A model generated the notes under the pieces. That model was given only the letters and a program-made list of their open reading frames with translations, made no database searches and was not told the DNA's origin. The translations under genes were made by a program, and so were the position numbers. Below are positions 22,134 to 32,330 of a DNA stretch of 64,000 bases, one piece after another. The DNA comes from Symsagittifera roscoffensis. Its lineage: Eukaryota > Xenacoelomorpha > Acoela > Convolutidae. Every line of letters starts with the position of its first letter. Position 1 is the first letter of the stretch. The stretch lies in the NCBI RefSeq assembly GCF_963678635.1, contig NC_087063.1:66640471-66704470 (forward strand), in the 5' to 3' direction.

Positions 22134-22670
22134 TTAAACTGTTTTATGGGAGAGTAAAATGAATAATTAATTGGATAGGAGATAAATAATCTCAATGGAT
22201 TTATTTTTATGGCGCCCCTTCAGCCTGTAGCGGGAGAAATTAATAAGTTTTTGCGGTTGGAATTTTTGGAATAGCAAAATGTTTATTGCATGTCTCATTT
22301 CTGTCTGGCAAGCCCTGGATGGGCCATAAATCTTAGTTAATGTAACATGTCGTCGGCATACATGTACTCACTTTGAAGTGGAGACCTTATAGCCCCTTTT
22401 TCGGGGGACATAATAAATAAAAGGCGTCACGCCCTCTATTCAATGTATGTATCTTAAGTATGTCCGCCTTGTCACCATCTGTTTACCACAACCATAAAAC
22501 AGATTAAAAGCTATAGGGCCCACCTTTAGACCACCCACAACCACAACCGCCACCCACAGCCCTTATACCTTTTTCGAAATTATGTGCTACTTATTTTCAT
22601 TTTCTCAATCTCATTCAAACAACTCAGTTGATACTCAGCTTCAGGGAAGGACCAAATTCAAATTGTAACC
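22134..22670. other. Intergenic stretch inside the Polinton
   Basis: Between divergently transcribed genes (minus strand to the left, plus strand from 22671). It contains a GC-richer part with CCACCCACAACCACAACCGC near 22530-22555. A shared promoter is plausible, but no core element was identified. Confidence 0.35.
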
Positions 22671-23296
22671 ATGACAAGTCCTCTGCAAGTAATTTCGACT
22701 TCGGAAACTGAACGAACGATAATCTACCAAACCTACATGAGAGAAACGATCGTCATCGTGCAGCAACAACGGGAGAGAATTCCCTCTCCAATCAACCATT
22801 TGGCTTGTCGACCCTCAGACCAGGAGTATCGCGATCGGACTACTCAAAGACACTTGATGCTTCCCAATTATTTACTCGACCAGATCACCCTTCTGCGTCA
22901 GAGCAGGAAAAGTTTTTTTGACAGCTCCACAGAGACCGAATTCTGTCCTGCTTTGGACAAGACTGACATCAACAACCCCGGATACCTCGAACAATCACCT
23001 CGAAAAATTATTTTTCGCAACGATTGCGAGACGATTTTTTGTACGAAAAGCAGGAAGGGTACTGTAGGGACTTGGCAGAGCGTGCATCCTATTGGGACAT
23101 CGAGTCAACGACGTCAATATCCTCTCCTCCGGACTCAGCTGCAGACGTGACAAGGATAACAACACCGATCAAATCTATGTCACAACCCTCCGACGATGAT
23201 TTTGAATCAACTGCTCCCAAAAACATTCCAGAGATGCCGCCACTAGCATCATGCTATGCGCCCAAGAAGCGTAAAACTGTATTTAATCAATTTTAA
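22671..23296 (+). pseudogene. Unrecognised Polinton gene
   Basis: ATG 22671 opens a 159-codon frame to 23150. A second frame (23024-23296) takes over in the overlap and ends FNQF followed by TAA. The first frame has TERTIIYQTYMRETIVIVQQ and a Pro/Arg-rich middle. The second has SYWDIESTTSISSPPDSAAD and PKKRKTVFNQF, with a basic PKKRK motif like a nuclear localisation signal. Probably one gene of about 205 codons with a frameshift near 23000-23030. No domain recognised. Confidence 0.45.
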
Positions 23297-23684
23297 GCAA
23301 AATTTTTGAATGTTTTGATTTAATAAACTTATGGAGCTTGTTTTGGTTTGATGGGTTGCTTTCATTTTTTATCAAATCAGTTTGATTACTGTTTATATAT
23401 AATCTTCTCTCCTCTAATCTATTTCATATTCAATTGTTTTGTTGTCAATTGAGTCAATTAATTTTTGAAGTGTTGTTTTCAATCAAATTTAGAAAGAAAT
23501 TTAAAAAGAAAATCTAGACATAGATAGAAATGGTATCAGGTAGAATGTCCACGAAGATCTTTTATTTCTGAAAAGACAAAGTTTTGTTGCACTAGACTAG
23601 TTCCAGGAACCGCTTTGTTTCCTAGAATGTCAAAAAACTAATTCATGGCAAAGCATTTGAAACAAAATTTTAGGTTAATTTTAA

Positions 23685-23963
23685 TTGTGTAAGTTTTTTT
23701 ATTTTGTTTTCAACCCAAATTCACAAGTCACTTCTCAATCTACCAATAATCCAAGTGAAAAATTGTTAACCTCAATGGCTTGCCCTACCATTGGAAAACA
23801 GAAAATGTCCTCATTACCAAGTGTCTATCTTTATCAGATCAAAAATTATCGGGTTCAAAAGCTTGAATTAGTCAAAATCTTATTTTTAGAAAAATATGAA
23901 AACTTCAAAAAATATGTAGAAAAAAATCAAAAAAGTCTTTTACTCCGAACTAAAACACCTTGA
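23685..23963 (+). CDS. Unrecognised short frame
   Basis: 92 codons starting from a non-ATG codon (the first ATG is at about 23775, MACPTIGKQKMSSLP). Lys-rich C-terminus (KYENFKKYVEKNQKSLLL). Between the unknown gene at 22.7 kb and the polymerase. Whether it is a gene is doubtful. Confidence 0.25.
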   Translation: MCKFFYFVFNPNSQVTSQSTNNPSEKLLTSMACPTIGKQKMSSLPSVYLYQIKNYRVQKLELVKILFLEKYENFKKYVEKNQKSLLLRTKTP

Positions 23964-25261
23964 CGCTCTTAACCTATGCCTCTATCCAAACCAATCGGTT
24001 CGCCTCAGTTAAGTTATGAAAATTTCATAATATATTTAGTTCAAAAAACCAAAAATAAAATTAAAAAAAAAGACAATTTTCCATGAAGGAGTTGCTTTTA
24101 AGCAAAAATAATGCGTTTTTAGCGATGTTCTTCCAAAGGACGAGTTTGGGTTCCGGGAGGCTGCTGGAAATTAAAATTTTTCAATTTTCATCTCGGTTCA
24201 CGATATAGACACCCAAGGTAAAAAATCACCTTTTCGAAAAAGAACATCCCTAGAGCTTCTCAAGTGTATTTCATTGTGTTATAACCCATGTTTGATCGAT
24301 TGGAAGCTTCATTGGACAGTTTGAGACAAAATCTCAGAGTATTTTCCAATTTTTCCTTTTTTAATAATTTTTCTTTTTTTTTTTGATTTTTTTTCAAAAA
24401 TTAACATAATTTTTTGAAGAGTTTTTACATCTCAGTTTATAATCAAAATGAAAAATCAGCTAGCGTACTGGCTTGCCGCCCAGCAATAAGAGAACGTAAT
24501 TTCGTTTGATTTGCCAGAAAACCCATGCACTTGTTTAGAATGCCTTTTCATAGCCTATGGATAGTGATTCATTACCGAGTCATTGCTAATAAAAGGTGGT
24601 TTTGCCACTTTTACTCTTTACAGCAATATTTATTTATCTTATTTTTAGTACTGATATTTAAATTAGAGGCGAATGCCGCAAAAATAATAACAATTTCCAA
24701 GCAAGAGAATCACACCAAAAAATTTTTTACGAGATTTTTAACATTTAATCGGTTAATTAATTGGCTTAAAGCCTCGTGAAAAGCCGATAAATACAACACG
24801 TTCAAAGAGGTAGTTAAACTGGTTGATGGATTTTGTCACAATTCAGAAACCACAGAAACCACAAAATTTTAGAAACCACAGGATTTTACCACAAAATTAT
24901 CGTTAAAAATTCATTGAGTTTACCAAAAAAAACAAACTTCGGACAAATAATTTAGAAACAAAACTTCGGAAATCACTTCTGAAATCATTTTGCTCCACAA
25001 ACGGTTCGTCATTGTTGTTCACGTAAAATATGATTATACGTCTAAATAAGCGATTCGCTCGATTAAAACATTTTTCAAGATCTCCATACCATAGTTGATT
25101 TTTTTGACGACCGAAAAGAAACTTCCCTGATTATTAAGAAAACATCAAAACTACAACCAATAGTGATTGCGTGGCTGGAGATCGATTGCAAAGCCGATGT
25201 TGATATATTCCAAAATTATATATTCACGAACGTTCTGGAGTGGTGATACCCGAACGGGACG
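23964..25261. other. No gene recognised inside the Polinton
   Basis: 1.3 kb of AT-rich sequence in front of the polymerase. One frame at 24525-24779 encodes a hydrophobic stretch (YLFILFLVLIFKLEA) but has no support as a gene. A short ACCACAAAATT direct repeat lies at about 24850-24900. Confidence 0.4.
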
Positions 25262-26301
25262 TTGGAGAAAGCGAAAAAACGGGAAAAACCAGTAATCTGC
25301 GATGAATGCGGTGTGCAGATAACGTGTAAAAGAAACTACAGAAAACAGCTGCTTAGAGTGCATGGAATTGGAGCAACAAAAAAAATGCTTCGCACTATTT
25401 GCAGTGAAAGTCGAGATTCGTTCGAAACACTGGGACATGCGCGAGAACACATTGCCACGGAACATATACTCGAGATAGAAAAGCATTGTGTGTTCTGTAA
25501 CTTTCTTTTCCCATCCTACCAAGCTTAACAAACGCATATGCAACAGGAGCATGGGCTGCCAGCGTACGAGCCTAAAATCAGCAATAATATCAAAGGCGGG
25601 ATCTCTTCTACACTTCAACAAAGTGCATTTGACGGAAAGCTGAAAAGTTTGAACTTGTGATCGAAAAAGGAGATGAAGACATTTTTAGCCAAATAATGAA
25701 TAAGACGGAAGCAATTAACCAGCTCACTTCTGATCATGTTCAGAACGGGCCTCACAATTTTCAGCTACAAGGCGAAATTGGGCTTGTGAAATTTGTGGAG
25801 GAAGACGACCAGTCTCATAAGACTACACTATTTGTCAACACAGCCATGTACCATTTTTACTTCGGAGGGGTAAGCGATGAAACCATTAGCAAAATGGTTG
25901 ACCAAATGGTTAGCAAAATTACAATGTTTGGTTCTCACGGGAGCGGATGGGTGATAGATGCAATCAGCAGAGTTGACATTTGTTTAGCAAAACTTTACCC
26001 AATCATAGCCGTCTCATATATCCCGCTGCCGCCGAATTTGAAGAAGCACAAAAGAAATTTGGTAAATGTCCACAACACATCAGATCATAAATGTTTCCTT
26101 TATTGCTACTACGCAGCATATCACGCGCAACCCGGAAAGCCACCACTGTACGAGACGGAACAAAGATGGCGGAAAAAGGCTCAGATCAGCACATACGATC
26201 GAAAACTACAATCGAACCTGGTGGAGATCAACGGTGACTACCAGTTGCCTCTGAGCTTGTTCGACATTGAGCGGTTTGAGCGGCCAAATCAACGTTTTCC
26301 G

Positions 26302-26430
26302 GTAAGCTAATAAAAAAAAATCTTTAAATTAAAAAAAAACTCATATACGTTGTCTACAATGCTTTATACGAGATTTAGTAGAATCCGGTGTATAATTAAC
26401 TTTGAGATATCCTAACTTTTTGGTTTAGAT
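26302..26430 (+). other. Candidate intron in pPolB
   Basis: Conservation stops at CCG followed by GTAAGCTAATAA and resumes after TTTTTGGTTTAG. Both are good splice signals. As read, the downstream conserved frame (TATGAGGAAAACGAG...) is one base out of phase with the upstream one. Either a small indel has occurred or another splice pair is used. Confidence 0.5.
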
Positions 26431-28021
26431 ATGAGGAAAACGAGCTAGCACCCGTTCACGTGTCCAAAAGATACAACTGTAACTCTGTGGTAGACCTTCT
26501 GTTGTTGGTAAACAGTGACAACAACTACCAGTACGTCCTCATCGAAGACCTCTGTAAAATGGCGATGTTTGTGCAAAAACAGCCATTCCGCGAACAAAAC
26601 GAAAAATGTAGAAAATGTTTTTATGTTTGTACGTCAAGCGAAATCATGAAAATTCATCAAGAAATGTGTTATAACACGGAACGACTAACTATAAAGATGC
26701 CAAAACCCAATAAAAACCAAAAAGTTTTCAAGAATTTAATGGCAAGATGGTTTGCCCCGCGCGTAATCTACTTCGATCTTCAGTCAATAATTGTCTCTGT
26801 TCCGGTACCTGCCCGTAATCCAGCTACTTCGCACACCCAAATCGTGGAAATTCATAAACCATGTAGCTATGGACTATTTGTATTTGAGCATGGCACCTCA
26901 ACTCCAACCAAGTTTGAAATGTGTAGAGGACCAGACGCTATGAAGAAGTTGATAGAATTATTGGAATCATTAGCGAGGGAGATCTACAATGACAAACGTA
27001 AACACTTCACCTTTTTAGGACAAACCGAAATGCCGAGAGAAGCGGCAGACACTTAATGGATTTGTGAGGAACAGTTCGCTGAAGAATCCTTGATGATAGT
27101 CGACCACTGCCACGTTACTAACAATTTTCTAGGTTGGGCGCATCAGGATTGTAACCTAGCAAGGAGAACGCCTAATTTCACTCCGGTAATTGCTCTCAAT
27201 TTGTCTAACTACGACATGCATGCTATTGTAAAAGCCCTTCACAATGCGAACATGAAAAACCAGTTTTCAGTAGTCCCCTCCAATGACGAAAAATATATAT
27301 CTCGCTGACTATGTCGGTTTGGATAAAAGAAATTCAGGACAAACACGGGAAAAAATACAAATTTATGAGAATCTGCGGTTCATAGACAAGTTCATACAAA
27401 GTTATGCTCTCTTCATTGAGTCAGCTATTTGCAAATTTGCCATCAGACGGATTTCAGCTGATGGAAGCACAATTTGCATCAATGGGTTACTCACAAAAGC
27501 AAACAGATCTCCTTAAACAAAAGGGCTACTACCCGTATTCATACGTGAACAGCTTCGAGAAATTTGAAGAAAGAAAATTGTCAGCTAGAAGATTGTGGAA
27601 AAACAGTTTACAAGGGGCACAAGTCAGCGTTGACAAACTGGAATACAACCATGCGATAAAAGTATTTCACCAGCTACGATGCAAGAAAGTAGGAGATTAC
27701 CATGACATCTTTTTAGACTCTGATGTTCTCCTTTTAGCATGTGTGTTTGAGCAGTTCAGATCTGTTTGTCACGAAACGTATGGACTGGACTGCTCCTTTC
27801 ACTATACCGCGAGAAATCTTGCAGGCGACGCGTTCTTGAAAGTGTGCAGAGCGGATTTGAGACTTTTAACAGAGCGCGAGCGCTTGGATATAACCCAAAA
27901 GTTGATCCGCGGTGGCATGTCATCTGTATATGCCAACAAGTATTGGAAAGCGAACAACAAGTACACAAGCACCTTTGACCCCAATGAAGAATCAAGCTTC
28001 ATAATTAACATTGATGCTATT

Positions 28022-29749
28022 AACTTTTATGGGAGAATAATGGAGAATTATCCACTACCACTAAAAGATGAAAAAAATTTTGCCACAAATACTGATGACT
28101 AGCCAGGATTCTCAATTGGGATACGTTGTGGAATGCGATCGCGAAATACCTGAAGATTTGCATGGATACTTTCAAGATTTTTCCATCGCGCCTACGAAGG
28201 AAATAGTTACAATGGATATGCTCAGCACGGATCAAATCGAAAAGCTTGCCCGACTGAACGTTAAGACACTTCCCAAAGTAACAAAGCTGATGCAGACCCT
28301 TAATGCAAAGCACAAGTATGTTCTCCACTACTTGACCCTCATTCTATATGTTCAACTTGGAATAGAAGTCAAACAAATTCATCGAGTGCTACAATTTAAG
28401 CAAGCAAAATGGTTGGCTCCTTTTGTTCAGCTCAATACCGAACTCAGAAGAAACGCACTAAACAAGTTCCAGCAGGACTTCCACAAAAACCAAGTAAACT
28501 CTGCATTCGGAAAAACTATGGAGTCTATGCTGAATAGGAAGAAAGTTGAAATGGTAACAACCGAAATGGAGCTTCTAGAAAAAACATCTAAGAGCAATAT
28601 GAAGTCGTTCTAAACAATCGATGATCAAATTCCCACGATATCATTAGAGGTTTCAAGCGTGAAGTGGACTAAGCCAACCTTGGTGGGGGCAGTAATTTTT
28701 GACCTCGCAAAGAGTTAATGTTTGAGTTTCATTACACAAAAATGAAACCAAACCTCGAAATAGAATTACTATATAGCGATACCGATAGCTTCATATATGC
28801 GGTGAAAACCGAAGAAATATATGAAGACTTCAAATTTTTTCAATCAGACTTCGACTTTTCCAACTACCCCTCAGATCACCCGCTGTATAGTGAGGAAAAC
28901 AAAAAAGTCGTTTTGAAAATGAAAGACGAGATGGGAGGAAACTTTTATGGGGGAATAATGGAGAATTATCCACTACCACTAAAAGATGAAAAACTTTTGC
29001 CACAAATACTGATGACTAGCCAGGATTCTCAATTGGGATACGTTGTGAAATGCGATCGCGAAATACCTGAAGATTTGCATGGATACTTTCAAGATTTTTC
29101 CATCGCGCCTACGAAGGAAATAGTTACAATGGATATGCTCAGCACGGATCAAATCAAAAAGCTTGCCCGACTGAACGCTAAGACACTTCCCAAAGTACCA
29201 AAGCTGATGCAGACCCTTAATCCGAAGCACAAGTATGTTCTCCACTACTTGACCCTCATTCTATAAGTTCAACTTGGATTCGGAAAAACTATATGTTCAC
29301 AAGTAAACTCTGCATTCGGAAAAACTATGGAGTCTATGCTGAATAGGAAGAAAGTTGAAATTGTAACAACCGAAATGGAGCTTCTAGAAAAAATATCTAA
29401 GAGCAATATGAAGTCGTTCTGAATAATCGATGATCAAATTCCCACGATATCATTAGAGGTTTCAAGCGTGAAGTGGATTAAGCCAACCTTGGTGGGGGCA
29501 GTAATTTTTGACCTCGCAAAGAGTACATGTTTGAGTTTCATTACACAAAAATGAAACCAAACCTCGAAATAGAATTACTATATAGCGATACCGATAGCTT
29601 CATATATGCGGTGAAAACCGAAGAAATATATGAAGACTTCAAATTTTTTCAATCAGACTTCGACTTTTCCAACTACCCCTCAGATCACCTGCTGTATAGT
29701 GAGGAAAACAAAAAAGTCGTTTTGAAAATGAAAGACGAGATGGGAGGAA
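28022..29749 (+). repeat. Internal tandem duplication in pPolB
   Basis: 28022-28939 and 28940-29749 are near-identical direct copies (offset 918 bases), each covering from motif A through motif C. The junction lies at GGGAGGAAACTTTTATGG, where AAAC is shared by both parents. The second copy has lost about 109 bases between LTLIL and VNSAFGK, replaced by a short scrambled TTCGGAAAAACTATATG piece. The copies differ in a few bases: copy 1 has an extra A in a poly-A run at about 28075 and TAA at 28714, where copy 2 has ACA. Confidence 0.9.
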
Positions 29750-29806
29750 AAATTGTGGAGGAATTTGTAGCCCTGAAGCCAAAACTCTACTCCATACTGG
29801 ACAAGG

Positions 29807-29947
29807 GTGAGATGATTGTTTTTTAAAAAGAATAGTTTCTTGTCTAGTTCCCGCCTTACAAGATTTGTTCTATGAAGCTCCCGCAAGAAGAAAAAAAACA
29901 CCCGAATACTTTCAGTACCCACTATTAATAATTGTTGTCTTGTTTAG
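29807..29947 (+). other. Candidate intron in pPolB, in phase
   Basis: Donor GTGAGATG follows LYSILDK. Acceptor TTGTCTTGTTTAG precedes the block with LNQKVSAKGITKF. The intervening 141 bases contain several stops. The phases on both sides agree (phase 1), and the protein on both sides matches the order expected for the polymerase C-terminus. Confidence 0.7.
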
Positions 29948-30519
29948 ATCTGAACCAAAAAGTTTCGGCAAAAGGAATTACAAAATTCGCGCTGAGAAAA
30001 CTACTTCATGCCCGATTCAAAGAATGCCTGTTCGAAAAAAAGACGCTGCGTGTGAATAATTATACGATAAAATCGATTAAACATGAGATACAGACTGTTA
30101 TAACTAACAAAATTTCACTCTCGCCTTTCGATGGGAAGCGTTTCCTTCTCTTCGATGCAGTTTCAACTCTTCCTTTCGGTCATTGCAAGATTTCTGAAGA
30201 TTTCTCAAGTTTCTTCTTCGATATTATAGATAACAGTTTAAAGGAAACTGAAAGTGAAATAAGCACTGAATCTTCCGTTTCGTCGATTGAGAAAAGCATG
30301 CTCGATTTTGTAATACGGAATCCAGGCTTTAACCAGCCTCAGTACAGTCCCGAAAAAATGAGAGCATGTACGTCAAATTACTTTCGAGGACAGCGCGCAT
30401 ACCCAAAGAACCCTTTTATAATATCTGAAGCAACTGAAAGTAGAACAGTTGAAGAAAGTGACTCTAGTGATATGAATTCGTCCCCGGAAACTGTGCAAGC
30501 GAAGAAAATTTTCAAATAA

Positions 30520-31238
30520 AAGAGACTGTTTACCATTGCTAAACTGTTTGGCTACTTTTAATTTAAGCTTGTTCGCATTTTATAAAATTGTTTGTTCTGC
30601 AATAATCTTTTATATGATTAACTTCTTTCTTTAACAGCTAAGCTGAAATGTTTGTAATAACGTGATTTGAAAACAATGGGAGGAAATTCACTCTAACATT
30701 TATATAGCCTTAAAGGTTTCTACTACTACCTTTTTATTATTCGAAGTTACCTTTTTTTATTTAAAGTTTCGCATTATTTGAAGTTTCGCTTTTTTTCCAT
30801 TGAAACTTCCATTCCCCGTTCAAAAAAAGACACAGTACCGTTCCTCCCCGGTTTGGAACTTGAATTTTTTTGTATGGTTGAAAAATCTCTAAATTGTATG
30901 AGTTAATTATCAATATCTTCAATACACCAATCTCCCTCTTAGTTCAATTTTCTCATTTCAAAATTTGACAAAAGTATCATTTGCTAAATTTTGCCCACAA
31001 ACGGCCGCCGCCTTTAGAGAGTTATTTCAATTTACTGCCTTTTCAACATAAAATATAGCACAAAATGGGGAAATAGTTCACTGCTGCCAACAACTAAGCT
31101 ACGCTGCCAAGTTTGCCTGCAACTTTTTGTTATATACCGTGAAAGTCAATTCCCCGTTCGCTCACCAATTTCAACAAGGTCGAAAGTTCATTGGCCCGAA
31201 ACAATCATAACAAATAATATGATTCAAATAACTAAACA
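30520..31238. other. Polinton right sub-terminal region, no gene
   Basis: AT-rich, with short direct repeats of TTCGAAGTTAC/TTTGAAGTTTCGC type at about 30740-30800. No reading frame of interest between the polymerase stop and the right inverted repeat. Confidence 0.4.
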
Positions 31239-31481
31239 ATAATATAGTCATTTCATAGCACTTAGGATTTAATACATGTAGTTTTATTTTCCCCTTTGGA
31301 GTGCCGCTGTGGTTTGAAAAATTTGTTTGGAGCCCCTATGTGGTTTTGGAATTAGGATCTGGAGCACCGAGAAATTTTGTCTGGAGCGCCCATGTGGTTT
31401 TGGGATAAGGCTCTGGAGCACCCCTGTGTAGGTACCCCCCCCCCCCCCCCTGTTGGAGAGCCGGCGAATTACCTTACTACT
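31239..31481 (-). repeat. Polinton right terminal inverted repeat
   Basis: Reverse complement of 15055-15294 with scattered differences. It contains a C run of about 19 (31435-31450 and adjoining) where the left end has a G-rich but interrupted run. Ends ACCTTACTACT. Confidence 0.95.
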
Positions 31482-31487
31482 GGAGCA
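31482..31487 (+). other. Polinton target-site duplication, right
   Basis: GGAGCA directly after the terminus; five of six bases match the left copy. Confidence 0.75.
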
Positions 31488-31800
31488 GTATTAACATGAA
31501 AAGTTTAAATGTCAAAAAATCGATGCAATTTTTTTACTTTGTAATTTTTTTGTTAAAATGATCATTCCATACACCATATAAAATACAAAAAGATCAAACT
31601 CGGTCGTATTAATGAATCAATTATGGTAAATGAGCTTCCTTCAACCAATTTGGAACGATTTCTAAGACGGATTTAACCTCCGAAACTGGCCAAATTAGCA
31701 AAACCCACCCTGAGCATAAATATTCCATTACTTTCGTTACGAAAGTCCAAACAAAAGACTGTTGGCATCAAGTTGAAGCCCTGAATGTTCAGACTACTCT
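31482..31800 (+). repeat. R-family repeat, right part, split by the Polinton
   Basis: Continues the repeat interrupted at 15054: GCAGTATTAACAT, CACCATATAAAATACAAAAAG, then TTTGGAACGATTTCTAAGAC, then (after an internal deletion) AACCCACCCTGAGC and TTACTTTCGTTACGAAAGTC. At about 31755 a degraded start of a further unit (GTTGAAGCCCTGAATG) follows, suggesting a tandem arrangement. Confidence 0.8.
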
Positions 31801-31972
31801 CAAAAATTGTTGCCCTTAAAAACTTGATAAAATTTTCAGAAAAAAGGAAACAAATTTTTTTTTTAAAATTGAAGTGTTTTGAAAATCCCCTCCCCAATCG
31901 CTTAGTAAATTACAAATTGATGTATTTCTCATTTAGCAAAATAACAAATGGCATCCCTTGTTGTTCCGATCT

Positions 31973-32330
31973 TCGAAATGAAAGTAGCGGAATGTTTGTG
32001 CTCGGGGTGGGTTCTTTTTCTTAGACAAATTTCGACTTTTATATCATTCGAAAGGTATTGTTGTCTTGAGCTTAAATTTGAAAAGATAAGTCAGCTGTGA
32101 TCGTTTTTCGTAATTTTATGGGGGTTTAAATATTGCCATTTCGGCCAATTTGGGACAATTAACGTGCGATATATATTAACGCGTAAGCGGAGAGTTAACC
32201 CGTCTTAGAAATTGTTCCAAATTAGTTGAAAGAAGCTGATTTGCCATAATTGATTTGGTACAAGGAGCAAAATTTATCCTTTTGTACTTTCATGGCGTGT
32301 GGGGGGATGATTTTCATTAAAAAAACTTAA
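31973..32330 (-). repeat. R-family repeat, inverted copy
   Basis: Reverse-orientation copy: GAAAGTAGCGGAATGTTTGT, GCTCGGGGTGGG, then a TTAACGCGTAAGCGGAG box, ATTGTTCCAAATTAGTTG and GGCGTGTGGGGGGATGATTT. All of these occur as reverse complements in the units at 40.27-41.9 kb. Confidence 0.8.

Larger units (their letters stand above)
25262..30519 (+). pseudogene. Protein-primed family B DNA polymerase (pPolB), broken and partly duplicated
   Basis: Replicative polymerase of the transposon. N-terminus: Cys/His-rich zinc-finger region (VICDECGV at 25.29 kb, CVFCNFLFPSY at 25.49 kb with H-x4-H after an in-frame stop). Then the Polinton-specific segment GSGWVIDAISRVDICLAKL and SYIPLPPNL (25.9-26.1 kb). 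Exonuclease domain: YFDLQSI (26.77 kb, normally D-x-E), VDHCHVTNNFLGWAHQDCNL, then ALNLSNYDMHAIVKALH. Polymerase: GDYHDIFLDSDVLLL, RGGMSSVYANKYWKANN, IDAINFYGRIMENYPLP (motif A), NQVNSAFGKTMESM (motif B), YSDTDSF (motif C, two copies). C-terminus: GITKFALRK...SLSPFDGKRFLLFD, then an acidic Ser-rich tail of about 100 residues. Breaks: frameshifts near 25657, 27290, 27400 and 28075; stops at 25526, 27054, 28612 and 28714; tandem duplication at 28.02-29.75 kb. Introns at about 26302-26430 and 29807-29947. Confidence 0.93.
15055..31481 (+). mobile_element. Polinton/Maverick DNA transposon, 16.4 kb, both ends present
   Basis: Self-synthesising DNA transposon related to double-jelly-roll DNA viruses. 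Evidence: terminal inverted repeats of about 240 bp beginning AGTAGTAAGGTAATTCGCCG, where 5' AG is usual for the group. A 6-bp target duplication, AGAGCA (15049-15054) and GGAGCA (31482-31487), has one mismatch; 6 bp is the group's usual length. The core gene set is present: protein-primed family B polymerase, retroviral-type integrase, FtsK/HerA-type ATPase and adenain-type protease. The polymerase is at the right end and reads outward. Nearly every gene contains stops or frameshifts. No double-jelly-roll major capsid or single-jelly-roll minor capsid gene is recognised, but a 200-base gap of unknown true size lies between integrase and protease. Confidence 0.95.

Noticed and set aside
25151-25621. 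156-codon minus-strand frame
   Set aside because: Complement of the zinc-finger part of the polymerase region, whose plus-strand frame carries the conserved motifs.
27756-28328. Minus-strand and alternative-frame ORFs over the polymerase
   Set aside because: Shadows of the conserved polymerase frame.
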